Notes under the pieces: generated by a model
Seen by the model: only the letters and a program-made list of their open reading frames with translations
Told to the model about the DNA's origin: nothing
Databases searched by the model: none
NCBI GenBank assembly: GCA_945643635.1
Contig: CALZFC010000066.1
Location: forward strand, 1,466,001-1,530,000
Direction: 5' to 3'
Source of the DNA: Allodiplogaster sudhausi
Taxonomy: Eukaryota; Nematoda; Chromadorea; Rhabditida; Diplogasteridae
DNA length: 64,000 nucleotides
Shown: piece by piece, positions 23,643-35,700 of the stretch
How positions within the stretch are numbered: position 1 is the stretch's first letter
Layout of the letters: every line of letters begins with the position of its first letter
Program-made: the position numbers and the translations under genes

Positions 23643-24427
23643 ACTCTCGCTCTCTTTCACTTATCCTTACTCTTTCACTCTGTTTCCTCAAACCCACTTG
23701 AGGAACAAAAGAATTCCGGGTACATATATTTACAAATCCCACCAATGTGAAAGAATCTCGAGGGTCGGATTAGGAGAATAGCCCCAGGGGATGAGTCACT
23801 TTTCTAGTGCCTATTGAGAGGGCGGAAGAGAATGGGGAAAACGTTTAAAATCAGATGAATAATTCATCCTATTGCAAATTAGTGATGTGCTGATCGTTAG
23901 AATTGACAAGAAGAGATTGTATGGAAACGGCCAAATGAGAAGGGAGAAGACTGACGATGTCAATGATCTGCTGGAAGTCGAGTCCAAGAAGAACAAGGAC
24001 GGGCTCTGACTCATTCTTGACTGGCCTCGCGAGTCGATTGTATCCGCTTGCCAGTCGAGTGTAAAGGAGGCGTTCGTAGTCACCCGCCCAAAGTTCTCAA
24101 AATGGTCCTATTTTAATTTTACCTTCAAATGATTTATATTATTTTCTCCTTTCAAGATAGATATTTCGGTGATTTAATGAACTCATAGAGATGGTCTAGG
24201 TTTTTTCCACTTTTCACTGCCATTCGTCGAATAAGATGAAGCTCGACAAGATTTCCTCGAGTGTTTTCTGCCAATTCAGAAGACATCTGACAATGGTGGA
24301 AGTCCCTCTTGCATAGAAAACCTTTCGTTTCATTGCGAGTGGACTCAGCGATGAGTTCTCCATAGAATGAAGAGACGACGAGGGAAAAGTTCCAGAATAT
24401 GATGAACGACTGTCTCCATTTGGCCAT
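19543..24427 (-). CDS. Nicotinic acetylcholine receptor subunit, alpha type
   Basis: A Cys-loop ligand-gated cation channel subunit of the neuronal or neuromuscular membrane. The start [14 protein letters not shown] (ATG 24427-24425) is a signal-peptide-like segment. [20 protein letters not shown] is the N-terminal helix; [15 protein letters not shown] and [15 protein letters not shown] follow, then [17 protein letters not shown]. The Cys-loop reads SCLIDI, an intron, FPFDDQHC with 13 residues between cysteines. [12 protein letters not shown] carries the vicinal cysteines that define alpha subunits. M1 is [26 protein letters not shown] precedes M2 ([20 protein letters not shown]), as in cation channels. 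M3 is [36 protein letters not shown] starts the long intracellular loop; [20 protein letters not shown] and M4 ([20 protein letters not shown]) end it before TAA 19545-19543. A GA array (22570-22700) sits in an intron. Exact subunit class is not assigned. Confidence 0.92.
23500..23650. repeat. (CT)n array in an nAChR intron
   Basis: About 150 nt of nearly uninterrupted CT with occasional TTT and CCC, in the large intron between the N-terminal helix exon and the exon beginning DEKSQ. On the sense (minus) strand it is polypurine. Confidence 0.9.
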
Positions 24428-25025
24428 TCAACAACAAGCTCAAATTCAACTCAATCCGAGCATTAAAGCGACAGATGAACAAGATTCTGAAAACGTTTTC
24501 AGCGCTAATCAACAACATTTGACGTAAGTATGTATGATATCAAAGAATCGAAACCGATGTCAAAGAATACGATGTATTAAAAGCAATATTCGGAATTTAA
24601 AATGGCATTGGAAGAATAGATCAAATAGTTGATGATTTCTATTTCTTTTTTCTTCCTGTATATGTACATATGTACGTACATACATACTTCTTCCGTCCAT
24701 TAACTTGTTACCCTATTATCTTTCCCTCTTAATATCTCTCTCACTCTCTCGCTCTTTTTCATTGTCCCTTTCTCTATCCATTATTTTGCAATATCTCTGC
24801 CTAGATAATGGAAGAAGGGGCATCTGAGATTCCTTTCTCAAAGACTCGAATTCTGAGCAGATTTCAAATGAGCCTCTCTAGCGAGAGTAGACACTGAGGG
24901 ATTTCGACCGGGAATGAGTCGGTTTTGGTCTCTCCTAAACACCACTCTCGGAAGGCGTGTGTGAGAAGAAGACTGAAGAGTGCTAGAAAGAGAGAGCGAG
25001 ATGAAGATGGAGAAAAAGGAGAGGA

Positions 25026-25069
<44 letters not shown>

Positions 25070-25473
25070 GAGAGGCAGTGTAGGAGAAATAAAGAGAAAG
25101 AAGGAAAATGAGAAAGAAGACGTGAAGAGATGAAAATTGAAGAAACAGAAAAATATATGAAACCAGAGAAAGGAGTTTATGATTAAAGCCGGCGAAGTAT
25201 GGCAGAATATAGTGCAGCGCAACTAGCAAAAGATACACAACATTCTCAATCTTACAAGGATATTCAACTGTATGCAACAATTAAGGTGTTATGCTGGTAA
25301 GAAAGCTGTCAGATCATGGAGATGAATATGCAAGTACAGATAAGAGTTGGTGATTGGGAAATATTAATTGCTGGTGGGTGGTGCTATCGCGAGAGAGTAA
25401 GAAGAGCGAAAGAAAGAGAAGAAAAAGAAGGAGAGAGAGAGGAGAGAGAAAGAGAGAAAGAAGAAAGAAAGAA

Positions 25474-25515
<42 letters not shown>

Positions 25516-25734
25516 GGGGCGAAGACAAATCGGCATCGTTCTGCGATGAACAAGTGCGGCGTATGCATCAGTGGATGCATGAAAGACTTCCACTGAGAAG
25601 AAAGAAGACTCAGAACAACTCCGCACTTCCAATCCATGAGACAGCCCAGCAAAGCGAAGACGAACATTTCTCAAACACTCCGGCCCCTTCTTCTCCCTCT
25701 CACTCTCTCTCCCTTACCCTCTCTTTTACCATCT

Positions 25735-25781
<47 letters not shown>

Positions 25782-27488
25782 AGTCTTACTCTTACTCTCT
25801 CTCTCTCTCTCTCTTTTTTTTCTCTCCCTTTCTATCTCTGTACCTTCTTATCTCTCTTTCTTTCTCTGTCTCTCTCTTTTTCTCTCTCTCTACATCGGTT
25901 CACCCTCAGCTTCATCCTTGACAGAAGTCTAACCACTCACGGAGCCGTTGGAGTAGGAGAGATTATCCTGAATCCTGGCACGAAGGTCTCGTCATCTACG
26001 ATTCAAGGCTGGTGTCTGGTTGCGAGGAGCGAAGAGAGAGGCCCCTGGCTGGCTGCTCCTCCACCTCCCACCATCCTTGGCTGCTCCCCACTCACAAGCA
26101 ACCACGCAACCTCACTTTACACCATCCCAAGTGTTGTCTCTCTTCGTATGTACAACTGTACATTTTTCAACATGTCAGATACCCAGGAACATATACTTAG
26201 ATTTCCTAATAAAAAAAAAAGAAAATGAAACCTTTGGAGAGAGAGCTGAGCAGAGCGAAGAGTGCCACGAGAGAGTTCTTCATGAAGTCAGAAGGGAGAG
26301 ATCACGCAGACTCGTCCATGGTGTCCTCTCGGCCAAGCTCGGCTGGTCTTCTGCTCCTTCATCCACCCTCGACATCGCTCATTCCTGGATATGGAAGCAC
26401 CACCTTTTGGATGCTTTCTTCTAGCACGAAATCGTGCTGTTTTGTCAGGGAAGAGCAAGGCACAGAAGGACTGCGCACTCTCATTACCGATAAAGACATT
26501 GAGAAGAGCAAGCGAGAACGGAGTGGTCCCAGGGGGGAGTAGGAGGAGGGAGATGCCAAGAGCGTAAAGAACATCTGACATCCACGAAGCTGGCGTTTAG
26601 GAGTTCATGAGAGGGACAGAGAAAGAAAGAAAGATCAAGGGAGGGAAATGAAAGAGACAAAGAGAGAGATTCTCTGGCAGTTCAAGAACTATTTATACTA
26701 AACTTGGGCAAACGATGGCAAATTATGGGCAGGAGGCACAAGGGCGTTCTGCTTGGACAAAATTAGCTAGTCTCTGCTTCTTTCTTCAAATACATAAACA
26801 TTCCACGGGCATCAAAAGTGAACAGATTTTTTTTTGCTTTCTCCCCGTCTTCTTTTCTCTTGTCGTTCAAACGAAGAGAAGTAGACAGACAATTTGAATA
26901 TGAGATGACATAAATGAGGGATATGTCATGACATGCACCATTTGAAGGCATCTGGAAGATAAAAGTTTTGTATTCAAAATGTTAGTAAATAAATTAAAAA
27001 TTTACCAACTGAGGTTCCTACAGAGTTCAGTTAAAAAAAAGGACGAAGAAAAGAAAGACAAAGAGATTGCGAGGAAATAAGAGGGAAAGAGAAACTGAGA
27101 GAAAGAAACTGCAACTAGACTCAAGTGTTGCAAGGAGGGATTCGCCGACTTGTTGAGAAGGTGGGGGTGGAAGGGTTGGAAGAAGGAAGAAGCAGAGGGA
27201 GTCAATGGACTGCACATGCCACGGGAGCCTTCCGCCCATATGACTATGTCTTCTTTCTCTCGGCCTGGAAAATCAGATCCGAACTTTGTTCTCCCACCTC
27301 TCGAAGAGGAAGCGGAAGAGAATGCAAATGTTCGTAGCTGAAGTAGCACTAAGAAAAGTTTATAATTAACAGGACAGAGTGATGTCATTTGGAAGAGAAA
27401 TCTATATGAAGTGGCCAAATAGGCAAATGGGGCAGTGTGCAAATTATTTGACAATTGACTTCTGAAGAGAAGGGTGAGAACCTTCGAA

Positions 27489-27520
<32 letters not shown>

Positions 27521-27697
27521 TGAGAGTGAGAGAAAGGGAAATAAATAGAATGTGAGAGGGAGAGAGCAACAGAGAGTGAGAGCAAATAAAACAACTCATT
27601 GGAATGGTGAAACATGAAGATGGAAGATTAAAGGATAAACGGAAGTGTACGAAATAAGAATTTAAAATAGGGCGAGTAATTGAGATAGGGAGAGAGA

Positions 27698-27736
<39 letters not shown>

Positions 27737-29004
27737 CAAGCGATAGATAAGGTCTAGGCTAGAGAGAGCGGGAAAAGCATCGAGGGGAGGGAAGAGACGG
27801 AGTACGGAGATGGTGTACTTCGTGGTTATTGAAGATTCGGCCATGTGGCGCCGTGGAGGGAGCACGAATTTCCTTGTCTGGCATACAAAAATTCCTTCTT
27901 CTTTCACTTCCAATGCAATCCCAGCAGCCAATGGAGATTCCATATGAGAAAGAACTGAAAAGGGCAAGTAATTTCTGTCTCTCTCCCTCCTTCTGCAACC
28001 ATAAATGGGAACAACTAAAATGACTGAGGACGAAGGCGTCTCTCAGATTTCACAGAAGCAAACTGAAAAGAACATCTCATCGATTTTGTTGGTTGAATTT
28101 GTAAATAGTATTGTTATTTTAATATGAGCGCGTCAAGCTATTTTTTGGGCGCATAGAATAATTCTCTATGGCGCAATAATTTGTGTGCGGTCGACTCCAC
28201 AAAAAGGCCCAGGAGGCTTGGAAGAGAAGAAGGCAGGAAAAGACGCATGAAAACAGCGACGGCTTCCAAATGGGCTAATGGGACAGATGAGCTCTGAGAG
28301 ATACAGACAAAAAATAACACTTCAATGCCGGCGACTAATTAAATGAACGAATAGCTTCTTCAAAGGTATTGGGAGAGGAGACATGCGTTGCACATTTGGG
28401 GAGGCACAGAAGACTAGGGATATAGACGGAGAGAGAGAAAGAAAGAGAGGGAGAGAGAGAGCATATACTAGAGATGCGAGAGGACTTTTGGGTACATAGT
28501 GAAACACTATTCGTCATTGATGGAGAAATTACACCACGAGGAGACTGACTCCTCCATTCTCGTCCCTGGTATTTCATCTTCTCTTTATTCTTAGATCCTC
28601 ACTTTCTTTTCTCGCATACCTTTTCTAGATAACAAATGACCAATGACCGGCTCCTTCAATCATAATTTATTAGAACTTCTTAGGACAAGAAACAAGCAAG
28701 TATTAGGTCAAACCTTTCGAAGGAAATAGATCGAATAGTATGTGATTCAATTTCACTTTGAAAATGCCCGAAGGGTATTGCAGATATTTAAAACAAACAA
28801 AACAATGCAAATAAGCATTCATACTTCTGACATCGAAAGACTAGCCGACGAGCATGTAATTGGCCACTTTTTCTATATTACACCAATAAAGCACATTGCT
28901 CCTAGCAGAATGATAAACACTGAGCGAAAGAATAACCAATTGAGATGGTCTATAATCTATGAGAAGAAGACACCTCCCAATCCTACCTCGCCTTGCTTTG
29001 CACG
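24428..29004. other. Gene-poor stretch with many GA/CT arrays, unassigned coding-like segments
   Basis: No gene can be supported. Arrays lie at 25030-25066, 25400-25515, 25735-25905, 27498-27530 and 27690-27735. On the minus strand several open segments look possibly coding: 28577-28440 and 28427-28335 (MKYQGREWRSQSPRGVISPS, then NVQRMSPLPIPLKKLFVHLI), 27967-27780 (GIALEVKEEGIFVCQTRKFV) and 26580-26290 (VLYALGISLLLLPPGTTPF). Frames and splice sites do not chain convincingly and no family is recognised. It may hold a rapidly evolving gene or 5' regulatory sequence of the nAChR gene. Confidence 0.4.
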
Positions 29005-32000
29005 TCACTCTGCCTTCTGCCTTCTGCCAGAGTTCCCAGAAGTCGCTGAGAGGGGCGAGCGAAGGACCCCGTGGCGATAGAGAATTCGGTAGCTCAGAGA
29101 CCAGCAACCCACTGCCGCGCCCACTCCCGCCACCTGAGAGACTATGTTTCGTGGGTCTCTCTGTCCATTTAAACTCAATTTTTCTCTAACTATTTTTCAA
29201 CTATGCAAGTTAATACAATCCAATTAATTTAACCACAAATAAGCACCTTGTCGAAGACTGTGTGGTAGTAGAGCGCAGAGATGACAAGTTGGAAATCCTG
29301 TAGATAAGCAAAATTAGATTTTAAAAGTGAAATGGCTTTGAGTACAACTGTTTACAATGGTAATATAACCGAAAATGAAGAAGATTTGTGATAGAAACCC
29401 AGAAGACGTGAAGCATGAACATGGCGATGAAGAAGACGTGCACGAGGAGGTCGAATTGTTTCGTCGTCTGGGGTCTCTCGCGACTCGTGTTCAAATATAC
29501 ACGAAATGCTGAGGACTGAAACAATTATTTCCTTTTATCTCGAAGTAATAGACAAAAACTCGTTGGATGCATGAATATGTTGTTTGGAAGGAATGTAGTT
29601 AAGAGGAAATCTCTCGGTATAAAAGGAAGCACACACCTCTTCCACAATTATGAGAATGGAGAAGACCATGAGGAAACAGTGGCCAGAAATGTCTATCCCG
29701 GGCACCCACACACCCCCTCCTTCGCTGCACACTGTCAAGAAATTAGTTCGTTATTTTAGTTCTCAAAATCCAGTGATGAATTATATATATAGTAACTAAC
29801 TAGCCCGAGAGAGAGTGGGTGAGTTGTTACAGTAAGCAGTTGCAGCCAAAACTCTATGAAATCTGAAATGACTCGAGTCAAGTATCCTAACTTTCCCTTG
29901 ATGCTCCTACAACGGACGATGGAAAACTTACATCTGAACCGTGAAGTACCAGAGTCCCGTGGCCACAACAAGACGCATAGAATCAATCAACTTGTTGTCT
30001 CTGTCTCTGCAAAGGAACAAATAACAAAAAAGTTTCTATGTGATGACAGAAAAGGAAATCATTGGAATAAATATAATGCGATGGCAAACGACAGCGAAGT
30101 AGATGAATTCACCAAACCTGTAGTGTGCCTTGCCGACGTACCACACGAACGGTGTCACAGTAACCAACGTCCAGAACCATCCGATCTTCACTCCCCATTG
30201 GTTCAAGAATGATGATTTCTGCAATCTTCAAATATTCAACCTCACATGAAGTACAGTGATATTCCTCCAAAATGGCCGATATGTTCCATTCATCGCGCAT
30301 TAAGAGAGCCTCTCTGTAAGACTCAAGGAGGCTTACATAGGCGCCTGCCCCGGGGAATTTTTGTTTTCTTTTACTTTGAAAACTTTATGAGGGACACATC
30401 TAGTGTTCATAAAGAAATATATTTTTTCAAAAAGTTTGAAAAAAAATTTTCTCTTAGTTATAAGTAAAAATGTTAAAAAAAATTTGGAAAGCCATATCTA
30501 ACGTTATACTTAATATTTATCGAAAAAATTTTCACTGTTCGATTCCTTATTTAAAAATACACAAAAAGTCCCAGATGACTGTTTTCGAAAAATTAAAATT
30601 TTTATGACTTTTGTGCAATTTAATTTTTTGAAATATGATTTTTAGCTAATAACTTTTTTTTTATTATGACTTGCAAAAAACTGAATCTTCCATAAGAAAG
30701 AGGAGGAAAAACTACATATAATACATCTCTACGAGGAAAAATCTCGGATACACTTTTTAGGTATCTATATTTGAATATGTGTTTCTAAGCAAATTTCGGT
30801 TTTGGCCACAAACCACAATTTCATTCAAACTTCTTCAATTTTAAAAAGAAAGAGTCCATTCGATGTGATTTTTTATGCTCTTTAAAATGGTATATACTTT
30901 GTTCGCAAAAGAAATTAGTCTAAAGGCCTAAAATTTACTTTTTGTGTTTTAGGCCTATTTCTGGTGTCAAAATACTAATTCTTTGCACGATTAATGGATC
31001 TTGTAGGCTGATTTTCCATATAATATTTATACCGCGAGAAAGAGCAGCTAAAACTGAGTCGAATACAACTTTAAAATTAAAATCTGATGATACACTTTTT
31101 GGGAATATGTATTTGAATACTGACTGTTGAAGGCCATATTCCTGAATATTTTTTTTAGAAAATATTTTAAAATTGTTCTTTTGAAGCATCTAGCTCGGAA
31201 TTATGGGTAATCCAGAATTCTTTGAAGTTCTTTTACGATATGACACTCAAAAGTACTTCAAAATTCAGGAAATCACATTTTTACCAGCATAGGTGCTGAA
31301 ATAAATGTACGAAAACTCCTTCGAAGCCAACTAAAAGGTCATTTGTGAGACGGCTTGCCAAAAAGGACATAACCATTCAAAAGAGCATAGACTTCTGCAT
31401 AATATATCCACAGATACCAATGGAAATTATGTTCTGAAAATTGTACCATATGGTTTTTTGAGACGAGGAACATGAATTCGATCTTAATTTTCTACTTTTG
31501 TGGATATATTATGCAGAAGTCTATGCTCTTTCGAATGGAAAAAAAATTACTTGGGGGGGGCCAGTATACTTTTTTTCCTTTTCGCTCAAATCGTGCACAG
31601 GGGGGTTCTCGAGCATGGGGAACTGGCACTCGATGCGTTGCGTGTGGACACCGGTCACAGGGTTCACAAAATTGACACTGTGGTTCACCGTGCGGTGGGT
31701 GTATCCGAGATTGCCAAGGTTGGCATAACCAGCCCATTGGTCCGTGAGGAGAATCCCACCGGGGGCAACGTGTCTCTGAATGATCGCCTCCTGATAGTAG
31801 AAACGTTCGATTACAACACGAATTGCTATCTACCAACACACTGACTCACAGAGTCAAAAGATCAGACAACATGTATAACATACATGATCTACCTAGCACC
31901 TCTAATGTACGGTAACTTTTTTTTATACGCATAGGAGTACAAAACAAACGTGATATTCGTGTTCCCCATGCTCGAGAACCCCCCTGTGCACGATTTGAGC

Positions 32001-32381
32001 GAAAAGGAAAAAAAAAGTATACTGCCCCCCCCCAAGTAACACAGCACCGGCCATTTTGGCGGTACATCACTGTATACTTCGACAAGAAATAACAGAGACC
32101 AACTTGAGTGAGTGAGAATTCAGGAAACTCGTACAATCCTCCCATGATGGAAAGGACCATAACCCAGACGAGATAAATCATTGCTTTGCGACGAGCGTTG
32201 ATGGACAAATACATCGTCGCCATCTAAACCATGATCATGACCAAGAGAAAGTCAGGGCAGAAATGCAGAAGGATGGAAGGCTGACCGATATGAAGATGCC
32301 GAGGAGTGCATTCGGAGCCCGGGCACTCGCTGGCCGCCGCACGCTGGCTCGGCGATTCTCGGGAGAAGTTGTCGATGTCAT
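29005..32381 (-). CDS. FITM2: Fat storage-inducing transmembrane protein (FIT family)
   Basis: FIT proteins are endoplasmic reticulum membrane acyl-CoA diphosphatases needed for normal lipid-droplet budding. The start is [20 protein letters not shown] (ATG 32381-32379), then [20 protein letters not shown] and a first membrane segment ([12 protein letters not shown]). After the transposon-bearing intron (32103-30219) comes [20 protein letters not shown], matching the family's 'VKVAWAWTFCLLLPF'. Next are [14 protein letters not shown] and [20 protein letters not shown], holding the first catalytic histidine in [24 protein letters not shown] follows, and [13 protein letters not shown] has the second conserved histidine. 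The end is [18 protein letters not shown] before TGA 29007-29005. The first intron would be 64 nt without the insertion and is phase 0 on both sides. FITM1 versus FITM2 identity is not resolved. Confidence 0.9.
31373..31538. repeat. 40-bp inverted repeat inside the transposon
   Basis: 31373-31412 and 31499-31538 are reverse complements over about 40 bp with one or two mismatches (AGCATAGACTTCTGCATAAT and its complement), around an 86-nt loop. Confidence 0.85.
31547..32039. repeat. 77-bp inverted duplication flanking the transposase remnant
   Basis: 31547-31623 and 31961-32039 match inverted almost perfectly (TTACTTGGGGGGGG, then CAGTATAC and GCTCAAATCGTGCACAGG). The left copy contributes the last readable codons downstream of the transposase fragment, so the duplication breaks the gene. 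Confidence 0.85.
31630..31830 (-). pseudogene. ISXO2/Merlin-like DDE transposase fragment
   Basis: Read on the minus strand: [55 protein letters not shown]. This is the core of the ISXO2-like transposase domain shared by bacterial IS1016/IS1595-type elements and eukaryotic Merlin transposons. The central catalytic Asp (TDQWAGY) and the Glu (HTQRIEC) are present. The first Asp region and the segment normally following 'IEC' are missing; the frame runs instead into the inverted duplication. It is a truncated copy with no start codon, best called a pseudogene. Confidence 0.75.
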
Positions 32382-32737
32382 CCCTCAACACAACTGAAGG
32401 TTAGAATGCGGCAACATCGATCACGGTGAGGAAATGAACAAATTGACTGGCACGTTGTTGTCCACCACCGCAGCAGATGGTGGCAATTTAACATCAAATG
32501 CCCGTCTTCCATTCGACTACGAAATCATGCCGAGCAGATCAGCTATAAACTACAGTGCTGTTATAATGAATATATCTTTCTGTAAAATACGGGAAATATT
32601 CTAATTTCCGGTCATACTAGGCGGATTATTATACAGCGGTTTTTCGAACATTTTCCTGCAGCTCCTTCGGAATCTCTAAAAATTTTTACTGAATCGTTTA
32701 GTGACTTATTTTTCAGTATCTTATTTTCCAGGAAAAG
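32382..32737. promoter_or_regulatory. Divergent FITM / NCBP1 intergenic region
   Basis: 356 bp separate the two start codons, which point away from each other. This is the place for both promoters or a shared bidirectional one. No TATA box in a convincing position is seen on either side. An acceptor-like CAG and a pyrimidine-rich tract near 32716-32730 just before the NCBP1 ATG suggest a 5' untranslated intron or trans-splice site. Confidence 0.45.
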
Positions 32738-35700
32738 ATGAACCCGCCTAATCGCAGAAGACATGCTGAAGGTTGGTTTTTACATCCTTGCATGGTGCGC
32801 GTACTAGATTGCTTTCTTTTTCAGAGGATGATGATTTCGAAGCGAAGCGCCGTCGTGCTCCTCCGGCCGCAAGTGAATTGGAGAAAAGGATTGTCGATCT
32901 GATCAGACATGTTGGAGATAAGGTGAGGAGCCTGGAAATGGGATCGGCTGAAATTGGTTTCTTCATTCAGACTGGCGGCACATCGCTGGAGTCTAATCTT
33001 GAAGGTCTCGTTGCGCTTCTTGAGCAGGTCCGTTTCATTGCATATTCAGCATGAGCAAGTTATTCCTGTCTTTGTTTGAACTGCTACATTTCTCATTCGT
33101 TTGATCAGGATCTGGAGAAGCATGGTCCGCGGATCATTGAGGCCGTGACAGAGTGCGCCAAACATTTACCCGACAAACTGACTGTTTACTCCACTTTGGT
33201 TGGCCTGCTCAACGCCAAGAACTACAATTTCGGCGGAGAGGTCGAGCATTTTTGTTTTGTTTTGTTGATAAAACTTATCAGTTCGATAACGAAAGGTATT
33301 TCGTTTGCACTGAATGCCTTCTGAATTTGTTTTGCTACTTCAAATTCTTATTGTGCTTTAGATAGTCGAGAAGATCGTGAATGAGCTGCAAGAAACGCTG
33401 GACAAAGCCCAATTTCGCCACGCATGCAATCTTGTACTATTTTAAGGCCCATTTAGAGTTCTTTTCCATAGTCTCATTTTAGATTACCTTTGTGTGCGAT
33501 CTGGGAAATTGCCGCGTGCTTTCGCTAACATCAGTCATTGAATTCCTCGAAGGCCTTCTGGAAGCAGCATCCCAAGAGGGAGTTCCTCAGGTCTCGTTAG
33601 TGTTTTTTTTTCATTTCCGCTAATCAAACTTTTGTCTTGATCTGAAGGTTCGGTCTGATTGGTTCGTGTTTTCAATCCTGCGATCTTTGCCATGGATCGG
33701 AGCTGAACTCAATGAAAAGAAGAAGGTTTCTTTTTATTAATGCACGTCTTGATGATTCTTCATGCTTTGTCTTCAGGAAGAACTGCAGAATCTGATGAGT
33801 GGAATTGATAACTACGTTCAGCAGCGAGATCGCCGCCATGTCAATGTTAGTTTAGTCATTTCTTATGTTTTCCTACTTTAAGCGTTTCTTTTAGCTAGCT
33901 GAAGAATCCATTATTATTCTTGTTTGTGTGATTGAGATGCTCCGAGTGTGGTCAGCCTCGACTCCTCACGAGCAAGAGGAATACCTCGAGTGTCTTCTCG
34001 CTCAGATCAAACAACTCTCTTCGGCTGCTTGGCAGGCAATTTTCATTCATCCCTTCATTTAAAAAAATTATTCATTTGTAACACAGGATTACTGTAGTTG
34101 TTATCATGTTGTAATTTGAGGAGAAGCACATCAGTCGTCTGTACGTTGCTTTCGATGCAACTTTGGTCGACGCACTCCAGCACAATCTTCCCACGTTCGT
34201 TACTAAATCCAAATAAAATAGTCTTAACTTATGCCAACAATATGTGAAATCAAGGTCATTGATACTATTTTTTCTAAAATGCATCTTCCATTTTGACCCC
34301 TTCTCCCTCAAAATAAAAAATTATAAACTTGTGTTATTGAGGTGCTTCTTTAATATTTATGGATGTATCCTTTTCAGGCTAACGCCGCCGCCTCACTCTG
34401 CTCAGGTTGTCTACCCTCTGCCATGGGTTGTCTTCCGTCTTTTCGACTATGCGGACTGCCCGGAAGATGTTAGCACAAGCATAAATATTAAAGAAATTGC
34501 AACATTGATTTGCACATAAATAGTTTCCTGGCTTGTTCAAGTAGTGTTGTGCAGGGTCCCGTTCTGCCGGGAGTGCACTCCATAGAGAGATTCCTAGTGG
34601 AAGATGAGCTCGGCTGGATTATTGATCTAAACGAACTCAACCGAAAAGACTGGTACAGTGTCCTCTTTATTTCACTGGGCCTTTAAATTCTTAACTTTGC
34701 CATTTAATGCCATAAAATGTATGAATATACGACGATTATTCTCGTTTTCCTTAGTGCCGAAGCACTTCTGAATTACGTGCACAAGGCAAAAGTTCCATTG
34801 GCCTACGTGATTCTGGAGACAATCTTTGGCCGACTTTTCCAACTTCCAGCTTCGCCTCAACCTGGGTTGGTCTTTACGATAAGGCTATTTTTCATTCTCT
34901 TTTAGTTTAATTAAAATATATTTTAAAAAAACATCGTATCGCATATAGAGAAAATGTATTTTGCAGAATCTTCTACGGTAGTCTCCTCATTGAAATGTGC
35001 CGAATGCAGCCGAACACACTGCCCCAGGTCATTTCACTTTCTGTTCGTTTCCTTTACTTCTTTTCATCTCTCTGTGTTCAGGTGCTGGCTCAGGCGGCAG
35101 AACTTCTCTATGAGAGATCGGAGACAATGCAACCGGAGTGTCTTGATAGGTAATTGAGGAATTCCGAAGATTCTCACGGTCATTATCTTTAATCGATTTA
35201 GTTAATGCCGTTCTTTGCCAGATTCGTTGACTGGTTCTCGTACCATCTCTCCAATTTCCAGTACCGCTGGTCTTGGCAGGACTGGGTTGACTGTTTAGAG
35301 GTACATGCTTTTTTTTCCGCAAAGAAGAATATAATGGCTGTTTCAAAATGTAGTGAATAAAAGTGGCAAGCTTAATCTCTTAGGCAGATGATTTCAACTC
35401 GAAGCTGTGCTTCGCACGAGAAGTGGTGCAGAAGTGCATGCGCTTTGCATACTACGAGAGGATGGTCGAGATCCTCCCCGCCACTCACTCACGACTCCTC
35501 CCTTCCAAGCCAGACATTCAGTATCCATACAGCGATGGTCAGAGAGTTACACGAGAGACAAGAGAACATTCAGTTCTTCTTCTAGAAGATAGCCCTGAAG
35601 CGGGCCGCGCTCGTCACTTCCAAGAGCTCTTCCAAGCGAAGATCTCGGCGGAGGACATGATTGGCGAGCTGAGACCGGTTGGTTTCTTTGTTGTTCTCTA

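Larger units (their letters stand above)
30254..32072. mobile_element. 1.82-kb TA-flanked DNA transposon in the first FITM intron
   Basis: Both ends read inward as CAGTGAT followed by CCNCCAAAATGGCCG, giving roughly 30-bp inverted ends, and both are flanked by TA (30252-30253 and 32073-32074). This matches Tc1/mariner-style insertion at TA. Removing the element and one TA leaves a 64-nt GT-AG intron, typical of this genome. The interior is AT-rich to 31370, then contains two sets of inner inverted repeats and a transposase remnant of ISXO2/Merlin type, not of Tc1 type. The element is probably non-autonomous now. Confidence 0.8.

Noticed and set aside
23420..23701. Open frame rich in Ser-Leu-Phe near the nAChR intron
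   Set aside because: Pure CT-array translation, no splice or start support.
25554..26228. 224-residue plus-strand frame between nAChR and FITM
   Set aside because: Half of it is CT-array translation and the rest has no recognisable domain or splice context.
31492..31844. Plus-strand open frames over the transposase fragment
   Set aside because: The minus-strand frame matches the ISXO2-like domain, so these are shadows.
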